Below are positions 10,482 through 19,903 of a stretch of DNA of 64,000 nt, in pieces. A program made the translations under genes and the position numbers. This stretch comes from Trifolium pratense (Eukaryota; Streptophyta; Magnoliopsida; Fabales; Fabaceae). The stretch covers positions 55,760,439 through 55,824,438 of the forward strand of contig NC_060062.1 of assembly GCF_020283565.1 (NCBI RefSeq), written 5' to 3'. The notes below the pieces were generated by a model that worked only from the letters and a program-made list of their open reading frames with translations, was not told the origin of the DNA and made no database searches. Within the stretch, counting starts at the first letter, position 1; each line of letters starts with the position of its first letter.

Positions 10482-11592
10482 AAATGTTAACTTATGAATA
10501 GGTGGCATGTGATTCATTAAGGTGAACTAATATCCATAGTAGTCCACTTCCTCGTAGGGAACTACCTATTGTCCTTCTTTCTTGTGGTGGAACCTGGGAT
10601 TCACCCTCCCAGAAGTGATTATCGCCAAAAGAAACAAAAAAAAAGACATCTTGAATTTCCCACAAGAGTAAAACTATAATAGTATCCGACTCATATGGCG
10701 GCGGGGGCTGCGTTCCCCTCTCTTTCTGCTGGATGGGGAGTGCATCGGTCGGCTATGTCCCTGGACCTCCTGGCTTCCCTGTCATGTTTGAACGTAATCC
10801 CATTTCAATTTATATACTTTATAAAAAAAAAATAACAATATATTCACAATATATTCATAACCAAGGTAAATTATGATAAGCTACCAAAGACTTCACTAAA
10901 ATTTTAAATTTTAACCATTTGATCATTTTGTCGAAATCTAAACCATTGAATCTTATGATGTTTATGGTATCTAATAGTGAACCACCAACACCTAACTTTT
11001 TCTCATTTTCTTCTTCATCTTCCATATTCATCTTCATTACCATCTTCATAAATTCATTACAAAAAACCCAGAAACACATTATAAACATCAATCAAACTCC
11101 GTAACCCATATTTCATCTTTGAAATGTTTTCATCTTCAACAAACTCAAAAAGAAAAAAGAAATTTGGGAATGTAAGATCCAACTTATAAAAATCCAGCAA
11201 ATTCAGAAAAAGGTTTGTTTTGGGAAGTTTGATTAATGATAAAATTGTCATGATGTTATGTTGTTGAGATGATTTTGGAATAATATATAGAAGCATTCAA
11301 TTGATAAGTTTGTAGAAATGGGGAATAATTAGTTTTTGGTTTGATTTTATGAATCTATTTTTAGAAATGTCAATATGAAGAAATGGAGGAAGAAGATGAA
11401 GAAATGAGAGGGAATGGAGGAAGAAGATGAAGAAATTGAAACAAAAATTTGTTGGTGATGGTGCCCTCTTAGATCTGGTGGACATGGTTGTTTTTCTTTC
11501 AAAAAGATCCAATGGTTAAGATTAAAAAATATATTGTGGTATATGGTGGTCCACCTTCAATGTTGGTCCACCTATAACTGGTCATGGCTAAA
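10482..11592. other. Transposon debris without genes
   Basis: The stretch includes a possible LINE 3' tail ending in an A run at about 10821-10832. The 10855-11570 segment has TGGTCCACC words near its right end (11545-11575), like the ends of some Mutator-type elements. Open frames here are T/F/L-rich and are not called. Confidence 0.35.
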
Positions 11593-12154
11593 AACATGAC
11601 GCGGAAGATAAATTCCAACATTTGGAATGGTTTGTCCTTGTGACTTATTTATTGTAATTGCAAAACTTAGTCTCACAAGAAGCTGTTTTGTACTAACTAC
11701 AAAGGGAAGACCTGAATTCGCTAATGTTTTTATTTTAATTCTTGGCAAAAAAAGCTCTTTTTTCAGCGTTGTTTCCTATTATGCTCTCGACATCCACGAC
11801 ATAATAATCGTGTTCCGTTACATAGGCCATATCTAGGGTCAAGATTCCGCAACAACATCAGTGGTGCATTCAACTTTTGGACGTATCACTTTTAGGTGTA
11901 AGTATGGCTCTTTGTGTCATATACGATGCATCCCAACCATGCAATTCTAATTGGGGGAAGATATGGTCGATAAGAATTTGTATAGAACGTTCTCCTTCCC
12001 ATGGTATTGCAATCTGGGGAGGTATCTTCACCATATCATCAGGTATGGTAGGTTCAACTTCATCACCAATACGCATAAGAAATGCTGCAAACTCATGATC
12101 GATGCCTTCTGACGCAAATGTAGATTGAAAATCATTGACCATATTCTTGTTCAA
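11593..12154 (-). pseudogene. Decayed Helitron PIF1-type helicase fragment
   Basis: Minus strand 12154-11870 reads FAAFLMRIGDEVEPTIPDDM...IPWEGERSIQILIDHIFPQL...RAILTPK, a conserved middle portion of plant Helitron helicases. It continues after an internal loss of roughly 100 codons as [13 protein letters not shown] (about 11830). It then runs, after a frame change, LPRIKIK...[29 protein letters not shown] (11593-11760). The Walker A and B parts are absent. It is a different subfamily from the copies at 50.9-56.1 kb, which read [20 protein letters not shown]. Confidence 0.85.
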
Positions 12155-12272
12155 AAAAAAAAATCATTGACCATATTAGTCCATTTGGGTTGTTCAATTT
12201 ATCCTTGACATTGTCTCAAAGGGACGAGTGTGATCAAGAAATATCAATTTGAGATATCATTTTAAAATTTCC

Positions 12273-12700
12273 TTAACTTGAATAACCAAAATCCATTTTT
12301 ATCAATCCTGAATCATGAGATATCATAGAATCTTCATCATCTGAACCACATAAAGAATGAAAAATGCTGCTACTAGAAAAAGAGGCATCACTAGTCCTAC
12401 TTGAAATTTCTATTTTTTCTTTCTTTCTTCCAATATGGTGGCCATTTTCTTTATATTGATTACCTGATTTGAACTCTGATACATGGAACCGCGTCTGTTT
12501 TCGGTATTTGCTTCTAGCTTATGAGATCTACATGGAAGGCTCTTGCATGAAGAATTGATCTCAGAAAAGTACTCTTTGAATTTCTCATTTCTATATGCTT
12601 TCTCCTTCTTCACATTCAAACAGTATTTATGAGATGGAAGAACAGAATTGGGACTGAGACTCACACAAGACTTTTCATTGAGATTCATCTCTTCTCCCAT
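12273..12700 (-). pseudogene. Short unrecognised gene broken by a frameshift in an A-run
   Basis: The ATG at 12700 opens a 96-codon minus-strand frame beginning MGEEMNLNEKSCVSLSPNSV that stops at 12410 inside GAAAGAAAAAATAG. In the next frame the sequence goes on without a stop as IEISSRTSDASFSSSSIF...SLCGSDDEDSMISHDSG...KMDFGYSS, ending at 12273. A gain of one A in the run would join both parts into a protein of about 140 aa. The Ser-rich and acidic composition looks protein-like on both sides. I do not recognise the family. Alternatives are a sequencing or assembly error in the homopolymer, or a short intron (the only candidate introns are 54-67 nt and do not restore frame). Confidence 0.4.
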
Positions 12701-12703
12701 CAA

Positions 12704-13020
12704 TAAATCGAAAGTCCTGTAAATTATAAATGAAAAATAAGAGTAAAAAAATAGGAAAGAAATTGGGACGAAGCTCAGTCTTTATAATAAAGCCTGTCCT
12801 GTAATAAATCAGTTTTCCACTGTGCACAATATTCTTAGTATCTTATCCTAATAAATGCAAAGTTTATATTTACTATTTGAGTACTATTAATTTATTTATT
12901 TTACCAATTCTTCATGCAAGTGTGATTGCCTTCCATGTTGTACTAAATGTATATAAATAAATCTTCTGCAATGATGATAAAACACAAGTATATTGTATAC
13001 TCCTATGTCCAATTTAGAAT
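12704..13020. other. Gene-free spacer
   Basis: AT-rich DNA upstream of the broken gene; nothing recognised. Confidence 0.35.
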
Positions 13021-13030
13021 GAGCTTTTGT

Positions 13031-13163
13031 GTCCCATATATAGCTCAAATGGTAGCCGTGGACATTAATGGAGTGGCCGGGATTCGAACCCCGGATTTCA
13101 CATTACTCCACATTTAAATGTGTGGGTCTAGCCACTAGGCTACTCGACAACAAAAAAAAAAAA
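13031..13163 (+). mobile_element. tRNA-derived SINE with A and B boxes
   Basis: A-box TAGCTCAAATGGTAG (13041-13055) and B-box GGATTCGAACCCC (13080-13092) have pol III spacing; an A-tail occupies 13152-13163. Flanking direct repeats are GAGCTTTTGT (13021-13030) and GAGTTTTTGT (13164-13173), with one mismatch. The 3' body ...CTAGCCACTAGGCTACTCGAC is shared with the SINE at 4174. Confidence 0.9.
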
Positions 13164-13443
13164 GAGTTTTTGTTCTTGTCCGTCCACCGCTTCCACTTGG
13201 TGGAAAATTTATTAGTGATTGGTAATAAAATATTCCAATGAGAAAAAGATTTTGACATTTACGTGGCAAATCACTAAATGAGTCAAAGGTTTACAATTAA
13301 AGAGTCAACGTAAACCAAAATAAATTGACTGCTAACACTACCCTCTTCTATGATACAGGAGGAGAACTCTACATACACAACCTTTTGTTGGTTTCAGCCT
13401 TAACATAAATACTAATTTGTAACTCTAAAGAACACAGCATAGA

Positions 13444-14589
13444 TCATTCCTTATCAGCAGGAGGGGCTTCTTCAGGCTCAATGTCGAGCAGCTCACCAAT
13501 GCGTTTCCGAGTTTTCTGAACAAGCTCGGCAATTTCTTGCTGTTTAACATCCTCAAAGTCCTCATCAGTCAGATTCCAGAGTTTTCTTTCCAAAGTATCA
13601 TACACCTTTTGTACAATAAAGCCAGGATGTTGCTTACTTTTCAGAAACTGTTTGTTTAAGGGAACAAAATGCACCACACACTTATGCATAACAGAATCTG
13701 CATGAACCTCATCTCGGTGGAAACTATAAAAAAGCTCCCTTGAATCACGTGACTTCCACCTTCCACCGCCTTTTTTTTCAGCTTCTTCAGGACGATAAAA
13801 CCATTGTCCCGACACCATTATGCTACCGTTAAAGTTCTGTATAATGTCCTGACAACAGAGCAATATCAAACCACCGAGATTAAAAGCATACATTTTATCA
13901 ACAACAAAAAATACGAGAGGAGTAAATAACAATTGTTGATAAAGGGAGGCCGGTGGGAAACCCTTTACAACATCAAGGGCTCAAGGCAGCACAAACATGT
14001 TTTGATAGGGTTTTGATCCTCTCCCACGGTTTTTCGCTACATCCCTCAATAAAATTTTAGGGTCTAGGGTTTATCATGCATGAAAGGATCCAAATCTGTT
14101 TCTATAAAGGCGAAATTAATTTTTCTATATGCTAGTTACCTTCATCAAAAATTGATCAATTCTAATTCTTAATCACAATTAGGCATGCTAATCAATTACA
14201 GCAAAGTGATAGCAAAATGAATAATTGATAAGCAAAAAAAAAATACCTTAATTATAACAACATATGGTTTTTGTTCTTTATCCTCAGGCACAAGCATTAC
14301 AGGATCCTCCTGCAAAAAAACCAGAATAAGAACAATTTGTGTTGTGGAAATTGAACCAAGAAATCAAATTAGGAAGAAACGTTACCAAACTTACGAGAGA
14401 ATATTGTTTTCCATCGAATTCGAATGAATCATAATGTTTCTTCCTCCCTCCTACTTTTCCCGAAACCCTAAATGGATCACCAATTGGTTTTGGATCATCT
14501 GGATTCTGAGGTGGTGGTGGTGGTGGTGGTGGTGGTGGTGCTTCGACTTCATCTTCGTCGCTTACCTGATTGAAGGGTAGATTAATCAT
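13444..14589 (-). CDS. Short BAH-domain protein (AIPP3/BDT1-like), three exons, 220 aa
   Basis: Minus-strand exons 14589-14395, 14309-14247 and 13848-13444 join in frame with GT/AG borders. The product starts MINLPFNQVSDEDEVEAPPP, has ten prolines from a GGT repeat (about 14510-14541), then KHYDSFEFDGKQYSL / EDPVMLVPEDKEQKPYVVIIK / DIIQNFNGSIMVSGQWFYRP. This is a BAH fold like that of Arabidopsis At4g11560. Conserved stretches RELFYSFHRDEV, HKCVVHFVP and PGFIVQKVYD follow. In the family, BAH readers bind H3K27me3 and act in transcript processing or repression. This copy ends soon after the domain (EPEEAPPADKE-stop), far shorter than AIPP3, so it is either a BAH-only paralogue or a truncation. 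Alternative start: none better in frame; a GT at the NQ|VS junction could mark an unrecognised upstream splice. Confidence 0.85.
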
Positions 14590-14701
14590 TTTACTCTGAT
14601 CGATTGAATGATGCAATGAAACGAAACCACTTTGGGTTATGAATTGTCGATTGCTCTCTCACTCACACAATTAAGAAATACAGTATAAGTATGTGATGTG
14701 A

Positions 14702-15346
14702 TGTTTCAAAAACAAAAAAGTGTGTGATGTGATTAATGCAAAATCACCCAAAATCAAAAAACAAAAAAGACAATGTGATGTTTCTTCTTCTTGATCTAGG
14801 TTTTAGGGTCAATTTTGACCCAAAATCACCCCTCATAATTGTTTTTCATTTTCTTCTTTATTTAAATAAGTGATCTTCATATTGATCAAGTTTTTCTTTT
14901 GTGTTTTCTTTTTTGTGATTTCGCCGTCTGAGTGCGGCGTTGTGTTGTTCGTCGTCTTGTGCGACGTTTTTGTTGTCCCGTATTGTGCGGTGTTCATTTG
15001 ATTTCTATTGAAAAGATCGGCTTCAGTCAATTACAGATTCAACCAATGATTTGCGCTTCAACGTTGCAGATCCGGAGGCATGGATACTTCGGTGACTTTA
15101 ACTTTATCATATTATTTGTTGTAGGCATTTTGCTGTTGTATGCTATTAACTCGGATGTTGTGAGTTTTGTTCGCAGATTCATCCTTTACGTTTTTAGCGA
15201 TGTTGATTATGTGATTGTATTTGATGTAATCTATCAATTTGAATGAATGAATATTATTTTGTTATTGTCAAAAAAAAAATGTGAGGAGTTCTTTTCTTTA
15301 TTCTTTTTTATTTGTCAATTACGGGTAGCTCTATGCTATTTCTAAA
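14702..15346 (+). mobile_element. Poly(A) retroposon copy 1 with a foreign 67-bp block before its target duplication
   Basis: The body 14791-15278 is closely similar to 25241-25748 (shared GGGTCAATTTTTGACCC palindrome, GCGGCGTTGTGTTGTTCGTC, ...CTATCAATTTGAATGAATGA) and ends in A9. The whole insertion is bordered by a 22-bp direct repeat, ACAGTATAAGTATGTGATGT+GA, at 14680-14701 and 15347-15368. Between the A-tail and the right repeat lies 15279-15345, an exact copy of 7417-7483. The 104-codon frame inside (14932-15246) is not matched by an intact frame in copy 2, so I do not call it coding. It is a non-LTR element of unassigned family. Confidence 0.8.
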
Positions 15347-15397
15347 ACAGTATAAGTATGTGATGTGAAGTCATGGATTAAGTTGCCGTGTGTGTGG

Positions 15398-15898
15398 GAA
15401 TATTTTTTTTTCTACCCCTACATTTAACTCTTTACCCCAACATATTTTAAAATATTCCTATTTTACCCTTTTTTATTTTTAATTTTTTTTTACTTTGTCA
15501 TTTTTTGACTTTTCCGGTGAACATTGTACACCCTTCAAACAAACTTTTCCGGCCGTAAGCACCTAAACCTTTCCAGTTTGTTAACTTTACCGGAACACTT
15601 ATCAAAACCGGAACACTTGTTATAAGTGTTGCGGTAACAACAAAAAAAACTTCTGGAAAATGTTGCAAACCGGAACACTTGTTTAAAGTGTTCCGGTAGT
15701 TTTAACGAATAAATCGGAACATTTTTTGAAAGTGTTCCGGTAAATTTAACAAACGGGAAAAGTTTGTTTGAAGGTGTACAACGAAAAGTCAAAAAATGAC
15801 AAAGTAAAAAAAGAAAAAGTAAAATAAGGGTAAAATGGGAATATTTTAAAATATGTTGGGGTAAAGAGTTAAATGTAGGGTTAGAAAAAAAAATATTC
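15398..15898. mobile_element. Foldback MITE (Mutator-type, 9-bp duplication), 501 bp
   Basis: Inverted arms of about 140 bp (GAATATTTTTTTTTCTACCC... against ...GGGTTAGAAAAAAAAATATTC) are flanked by TGTGTGTGG at 15389-15397 and 15899-15907. The centre repeats CCGGAACACTT/AAGTGTTCCGG palindromes. It is non-coding; the long arms make a near-complete hairpin. Confidence 0.9.
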
Positions 15899-15906
15899 TG
15901 TGTGTG

Positions 15907-16131
15907 GATAAATCTATTCCCACCCCCATGTTTCTTTTATACTCCCAAAAACCTCATTTGAAATCGAAGTTTTTCTAGTGCAAATTCTGAAAAATTCGGG
16001 AAACAGAAACCGAAGTTTTTTTTAAAGGCAAAAAAAAAATGGTTAAATAGAAACCGAAGTTTTTATTAAAGGGAAAAAAAAAAGGAAATCCAAGAGGTGA
16101 AAAAGAAACATGGGTCCAAAGAGAATTTATC
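15907..16131. mobile_element. MITE of the CGGTTTC/GAAACCG family
   Basis: Terminal repeats begin GATAAATCTATTCCC and end AGAATTTATC, followed inward by CCATGTTTCTTTT / AAAAGAAACATGG. The interior has AGAAACCGAAGTTTTT words. Flanks are GTGTGTG on both sides, so the exact duplication is ambiguous; the 15398 element sits in that same GT tract. Related to 16790, 17316 and 47943. Confidence 0.7.
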
Positions 16132-16474
16132 GTGTGTGTCCCCGTTATGTATATGTAAAGAAAGAAACTCAAGGGTATCCTTTTATACTTGGGTGCTACA
16201 ATTGTGATTGTTTCAATCCAGAACACGTGTGCATCTCGGGGAAAAAAATTTCGCACCTCTTGTTTTTCTCGCGCGTTCTCTACCTTTTTTGGTAAAAATA
16301 AAGTTATTTTCTCGCGCGTTATCTACTCTTAAGACTATTTTTTAATCAAGTTGACCAGCTCCTCCTCCTCAATAGGCTCTTGAACTTTTCGGTAAAAATA
16401 AAGTCATTTCTCGATTGCTTGTTCAAAAAAAAAGTCATTTCTCGATTTCCAAATGGGCCACAAAGTTGTGTGTC
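16132..16474. other. Gene-free spacer
   Basis: There is an imperfect direct repeat of TCGCGCGTTMTCTAC and GGTAAAAATAAAGTYATTT words (16267-16330 and 16389-16445). Otherwise nothing was recognised. Confidence 0.35.
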
Positions 16475-16494
16475 AAATTAACAACAATCTTTTT

Positions 16495-16669
16495 ATTAGT
16501 CCTAGTATTGTCCATCTAAGAGTTGGACTAGTCTTTCTTCGAAGTGCTTTCCTCCTTCTGTAAGTGACATTTCCTTGCTTTCTGTCTACTTATTGATAAA
16601 GACTTATGGGGAGCTTGTTCATTTGTAGTCGTCCTTAGTTTTTTTTTATCTTCTTTATCTTATAAAAAA
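16495..16669 (+). mobile_element. 5'-truncated LINE 3' end with poly(A)
   Basis: A 175-bp insertion ends TTCTTTATCTTATAAAAAAA and is flanked by AATTAACAACAATCTTTTT (16475-16494 and 16670-16689), a target duplication of about 19 bp. No coding sequence remains. The tail resembles plant L1 3' UTRs. Confidence 0.75.
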
Positions 16670-16789
16670 AAATTAACAACAATCTTTTTTTTACCTTGTC
16701 GGTTAGTAGATTAACGGCAAAACAATTGGATCAAGGAAAAAGGATCTTTCGACATAGCCGACACCAAACCCAACCAACTAGAAATGTTA

Positions 16790-17234
16790 GATGTTTTCTC
16801 TCCCAACCCCCCTCAATTCTTTTCTACCCCCTGAATTTCCGTTTTTGCCCCTGGGGGGTACTGCGGTTTATACGAACCGAAATAAGCTGACATGCTGATA
16901 AATTTCGGTAACCACCTACCGAAATCTGGGACATTTCGGTTCGCAGGTACCGAAACAATTATTTCGGTAAAATTCTACCGAAAATGGCCTAATTCCAACG
17001 ACCAACGTACCGAAATCTAGGACATTTCGGTTCGCAGATACCGAACAAGCTGACGTTCGTTTTTTGTGTACCGAAAACGCTAAAGTTCGGTTTGCAGTTA
17101 CCGAAATGGTTTAATATTTGGCTTCGGTGAATACGAACCGAAGTTTTTTGGCAAAAATGTTTCAAACCGCAAGGGGCAAACTTGGATTTTTGGGGGGTAG
17201 AAAAGAATTGAGGGGGGTTGGGAGAGAAACCATC
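16790..17234. mobile_element. Mutator-type MITE with repeated CGGTA/TACCG hairpins
   Basis: Inverted termini GATGTTTTCTCTCCCAACCC / GGGTTGGGAGAGAAACCATC extend through CCCTCAATTCTTTTCTACCCCC. A perfect 9-bp duplication GAAATGTTA lies at 16781-16789 and 17235-17243. The interior holds several TTTCGGT(N)nACCGAAA palindromes. The open frame at 17118-17444 runs out of the element and is spurious. Confidence 0.9.
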
Positions 17235-17315
17235 GAAATGTTATATCAAACCTTCATTGAAAACTTGCAAGTTGTGAATAAGTGGGCTTCCACCTCTCTA
17301 ATCCCTGAAACAGTG

Positions 17316-17568
17316 GATGTTTTCTCTTTAGGTCCCTCATGGTTTTTTTCCCTTTGGATTTTACTTTTTTGCCCTTCAATAAAAATTTCGGTTGCTACGA
17401 ATCGAATTTTTTTTGCCTTGAAAAAAATTTTCGGTTTCTGTTAACCGAATTTTCCTTGAATTTGAACTAGAAAAAACTTCGGTTTCTGCGAACCGAAGTT
17501 TTTATCAAGGGCAAAATTGGAATATTTAGTGATATAAAAGATACACGGAGACCAAGAGAGAAAACATG
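17316..17568. mobile_element. Mutator-type MITE, same family, 253 bp
   Basis: Termini GATGTTTTCTCTTTAGG / CCAAGAGAGAAAACATG with a 9-bp duplication GAAACAGTG at 17307-17315 and 17569-17577. The interior shows TTCGGTTTCTGCGAACCGAA hairpins, as in 47943-48185. Confidence 0.9.
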
Positions 17569-17577
17569 GAAACAGTG

Positions 17578-18042
17578 CACACAACTAGGATCCACCCATT
17601 CCCCCAACACTCCCCCTGTTGGCAAGATTCAATCTCATCGGAAGCCTCCCAAGAAGAAGCTGTGAATAGAACACGAAAAGTTTTGAAGGAGCATAGCTCT
17701 CCCATAGATTTTCCAAAAAAATAATAATTAGGGTATGAACTTTTGGTTTCTTATTTTAATTGTGTCATAATAATAGTTTTTGTTGATCGTAGAAAAATAT
17801 GTAAAATTTAAAACCATATTTGTAACCAAAAAGTAAAATTAATATAATTGAAAATACAAAGAGTGAGATAAAAAAAAGTCGATGAGACCGAGGTAGCTAG
17901 TACAATATAAATTACTCTATATACAAATTAGACATGAATCAACTTCAAGCTACGTGTTCCTTAACCAACCAAGATTAATTAAACAGATCTATAGATCTAT
18001 CTATCCTTTCATATTAAGACTTAACTATAACCCACCTACACA
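17578..18042 (+). promoter_or_regulatory. Sulfotransferase upstream region
   Basis: An AT-rich leader with a TATA-like CTCTATATAC (about 17915-17924) lies roughly 120 bp before the ATG. The promoter call is by position only. Confidence 0.3.
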
Positions 18043-19047
18043 ATGGCAAAATTAAGTGATCATGAAAGCTCTCTTGTGCCAAAATACTTGCAAGAAGATG
18101 ACTTAAGCCAAGAATGCAAGGAGTTGATACCCACTTTACCATTAGAAAAAGGTTGGATTAGTACCAACTTCCACCAATATCAAGGATTTTGGATTTCCAC
18201 AATGTTTCTCCAAGCAACTTTATCATGTCAAAAGCACTTCCAAGCCCTTGATACAGATATACTCTTAGTTACCACTCCCAAATCAGGTACCACTTGGCTT
18301 AAAGCATTGACTTTTGCTTTGCTAAACCGCAACAAATATCCAAATATTCATAACAACCATCCTTTGCTCACTACCAATCCTCATGTTCTTGTTCCCTTCT
18401 TGGAGGTTGACATTTACTATGACAAAGATTTTGTTCCTGATCTCAAAACATTATCCCTTCCAAGACTCTTCTCCACACACATTCCTTATGTTTTGTTGCC
18501 AAATTCTATCAAAGAGTCAAGTTGTAAGGTGGTGTATCTTTGTAGAGATCCTAAAGACACATTTGCTTCACTTTGGCATTTCTCAAACAAGGTAAGACCA
18601 CAATGTAGCGAACCACTTCCATTAGAAGAGTCGTTTGAGAAATTTTGTAGAGGGGTGTGTTTGTTTGGACCCTTTTGGGAGCATGTATTAGAATATTGGA
18701 AGGAAAGCTTGGAAAAGCCAGGGAAGGTAATGTTTTTGAAATATGAAGAAATGAAAGTGAAGCCTAATTTTTATTTGAAAAAACTTGCTGAGTTTTTGGG
18801 ATATCCATTCTCCAAAGAAGAAGAATCTGAGGGTGTGGTTGATGCTATAGTAAATTTGAGTAGTTTTGAGAAGCTGAGTAACTTGGAGGTTAATAAGACT
18901 GGAAAAGTGGGGTTCGGTGTTGAAAACAAAGATTATTTTCGTCGTGGCCAAGTTGGAGATTGGAAAAATCTTCTCACGGTAGAAATGGTTGAGCAACTAA
19001 ACACTATCGTTGAAGAGAAATTAGGTAAACATGGATTGAATTTTTAG
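18043..19047 (+). CDS. Cytosolic PAPS-dependent sulfotransferase (SOT), 334 aa
   Basis: Intronless, and of typical length for plant cytosolic SOTs. The 5'-phosphosulfate loop TTPKSGTTWL is at residues 77-86. The catalytic-base His is in STHIPY (His146). The 3'-phosphate motif CRDPKDTFASLWHF is at 167-180, and the C-terminal PAPS-binding motif RRGQVGDWKN is at 300-309. It transfers sulfonate from PAPS to a small hydroxylated acceptor; the acceptor cannot be read from sequence (flavonols, salicylate, brassinosteroids and hydroxyjasmonate are known in the family). Its place beside TRAX and GEK1 matches the Arabidopsis SOT12 (At2g03760) neighbourhood, which makes a SOT12-like role a reasonable inference. 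The ATG context (CACAATGGC) is good and no earlier in-frame start is needed. Confidence 0.95.
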   Translation: MAKLSDHESSLVPKYLQEDDLSQECKELIPTLPLEKGWISTNFHQYQGFWISTMFLQATLSCQKHFQALDTDILLVTTPKSGTTWLKALTFALLNRNKYPNIHNNHPLLTTNPHVLVPFLEVDIYYDKDFVPDLKTLSLPRLFSTHIPYVLLPNSIKESSCKVVYLCRDPKDTFASLWHFSNKVRPQCSEPLPLEESFEKFCRGVCLFGPFWEHVLEYWKESLEKPGKVMFLKYEEMKVKPNFYLKKLAEFLGYPFSKEEESEGVVDAIVNLSSFEKLSNLEVNKTGKVGFGVENKDYFRRGQVGDWKNLLTVEMVEQLNTIVEEKLGKHGLNF

Positions 19048-19903
19048 ATTTTTGAGGTGTTTGTTTCAAATCTAGGAATCAGTCTATGTGGTGTCATATC
19101 AATGATAAAAGAATGACTTTGTAACCTCAATAGACGGATTACAAATCTCGTTCAACTTATAAAATGGTTATTAGTGTCACCATTTGGGTGCTAAGTGAGT
19201 CTCGTATGTACAAATCGCTCATTCATAAATGATAACCTTACTATTTAGGTACTCAATTCCTCGAGTCTTATAACAAAGATGGGAATGATTTGATGTAGGC
19301 AATCAACTATAAGATCTAATGAGTCGGCAAGAATGAAATTCTTCTAGCATGTATTTGAAACTGCTTTTGCAAACCAAATTTCACCATGAAAATGCAAAAG
19401 CTACAGAGAACCAAACTTCTGCATCACTGTGGTTTTCCCAATGTACCGCGGAAGCAAACATACACCTAATGGTTATCATTCATGATCCACTTGTAAAAGC
19501 GGTCCCCATTCTAGATATGGCTAATTCATGGTTTTTCCGGTTAAAACCATCTACATGTTAAAAGAAGGCGTGGACACCTACATCATCGTCTGAATAAAAA
19601 AACAAAATATTCATATTGTAGCATAATTCGATTTTTATGTCAAAGTTTCTTGAATCTCAAAGAAGACTTAGACAAAGCTCAACAACATTAAGTGAAATGC
19701 TCAGAGTTTAAAACAAAATAACAACCATACATGTCATTTTCGCTAAGAACCATTGTAAATATCACTCATCTACTTAGATTTCATTTTGTTTCCAATAGAT
19801 AACCTGTAAAAGATAAGGAAATGTCTTTGTCATTTGAAAGGAACAAATAGTAAATAGTGTCCTAAAGTAAAGTTAAAGTGAGAAATGAGAATAATGAAAT
19901 ACC
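19048..19903. other. Convergent 3' region between sulfotransferase and TRAX
   Basis: Presumed 3' UTRs. A 70-codon frame at 19349-19561 has mixed composition but no domain or splice context that I recognise. Confidence 0.35.

Noticed and set aside
14932..15246. 104-codon open frame in retroposon copy 1
   Set aside because: The homologous stretch in copy 2 (25380-25710) is interrupted and the frame has no domain; it is non-coding element sequence.
17118..17444. 108-codon open frame
   Set aside because: It runs across a MITE terminus and its flank; no domain.
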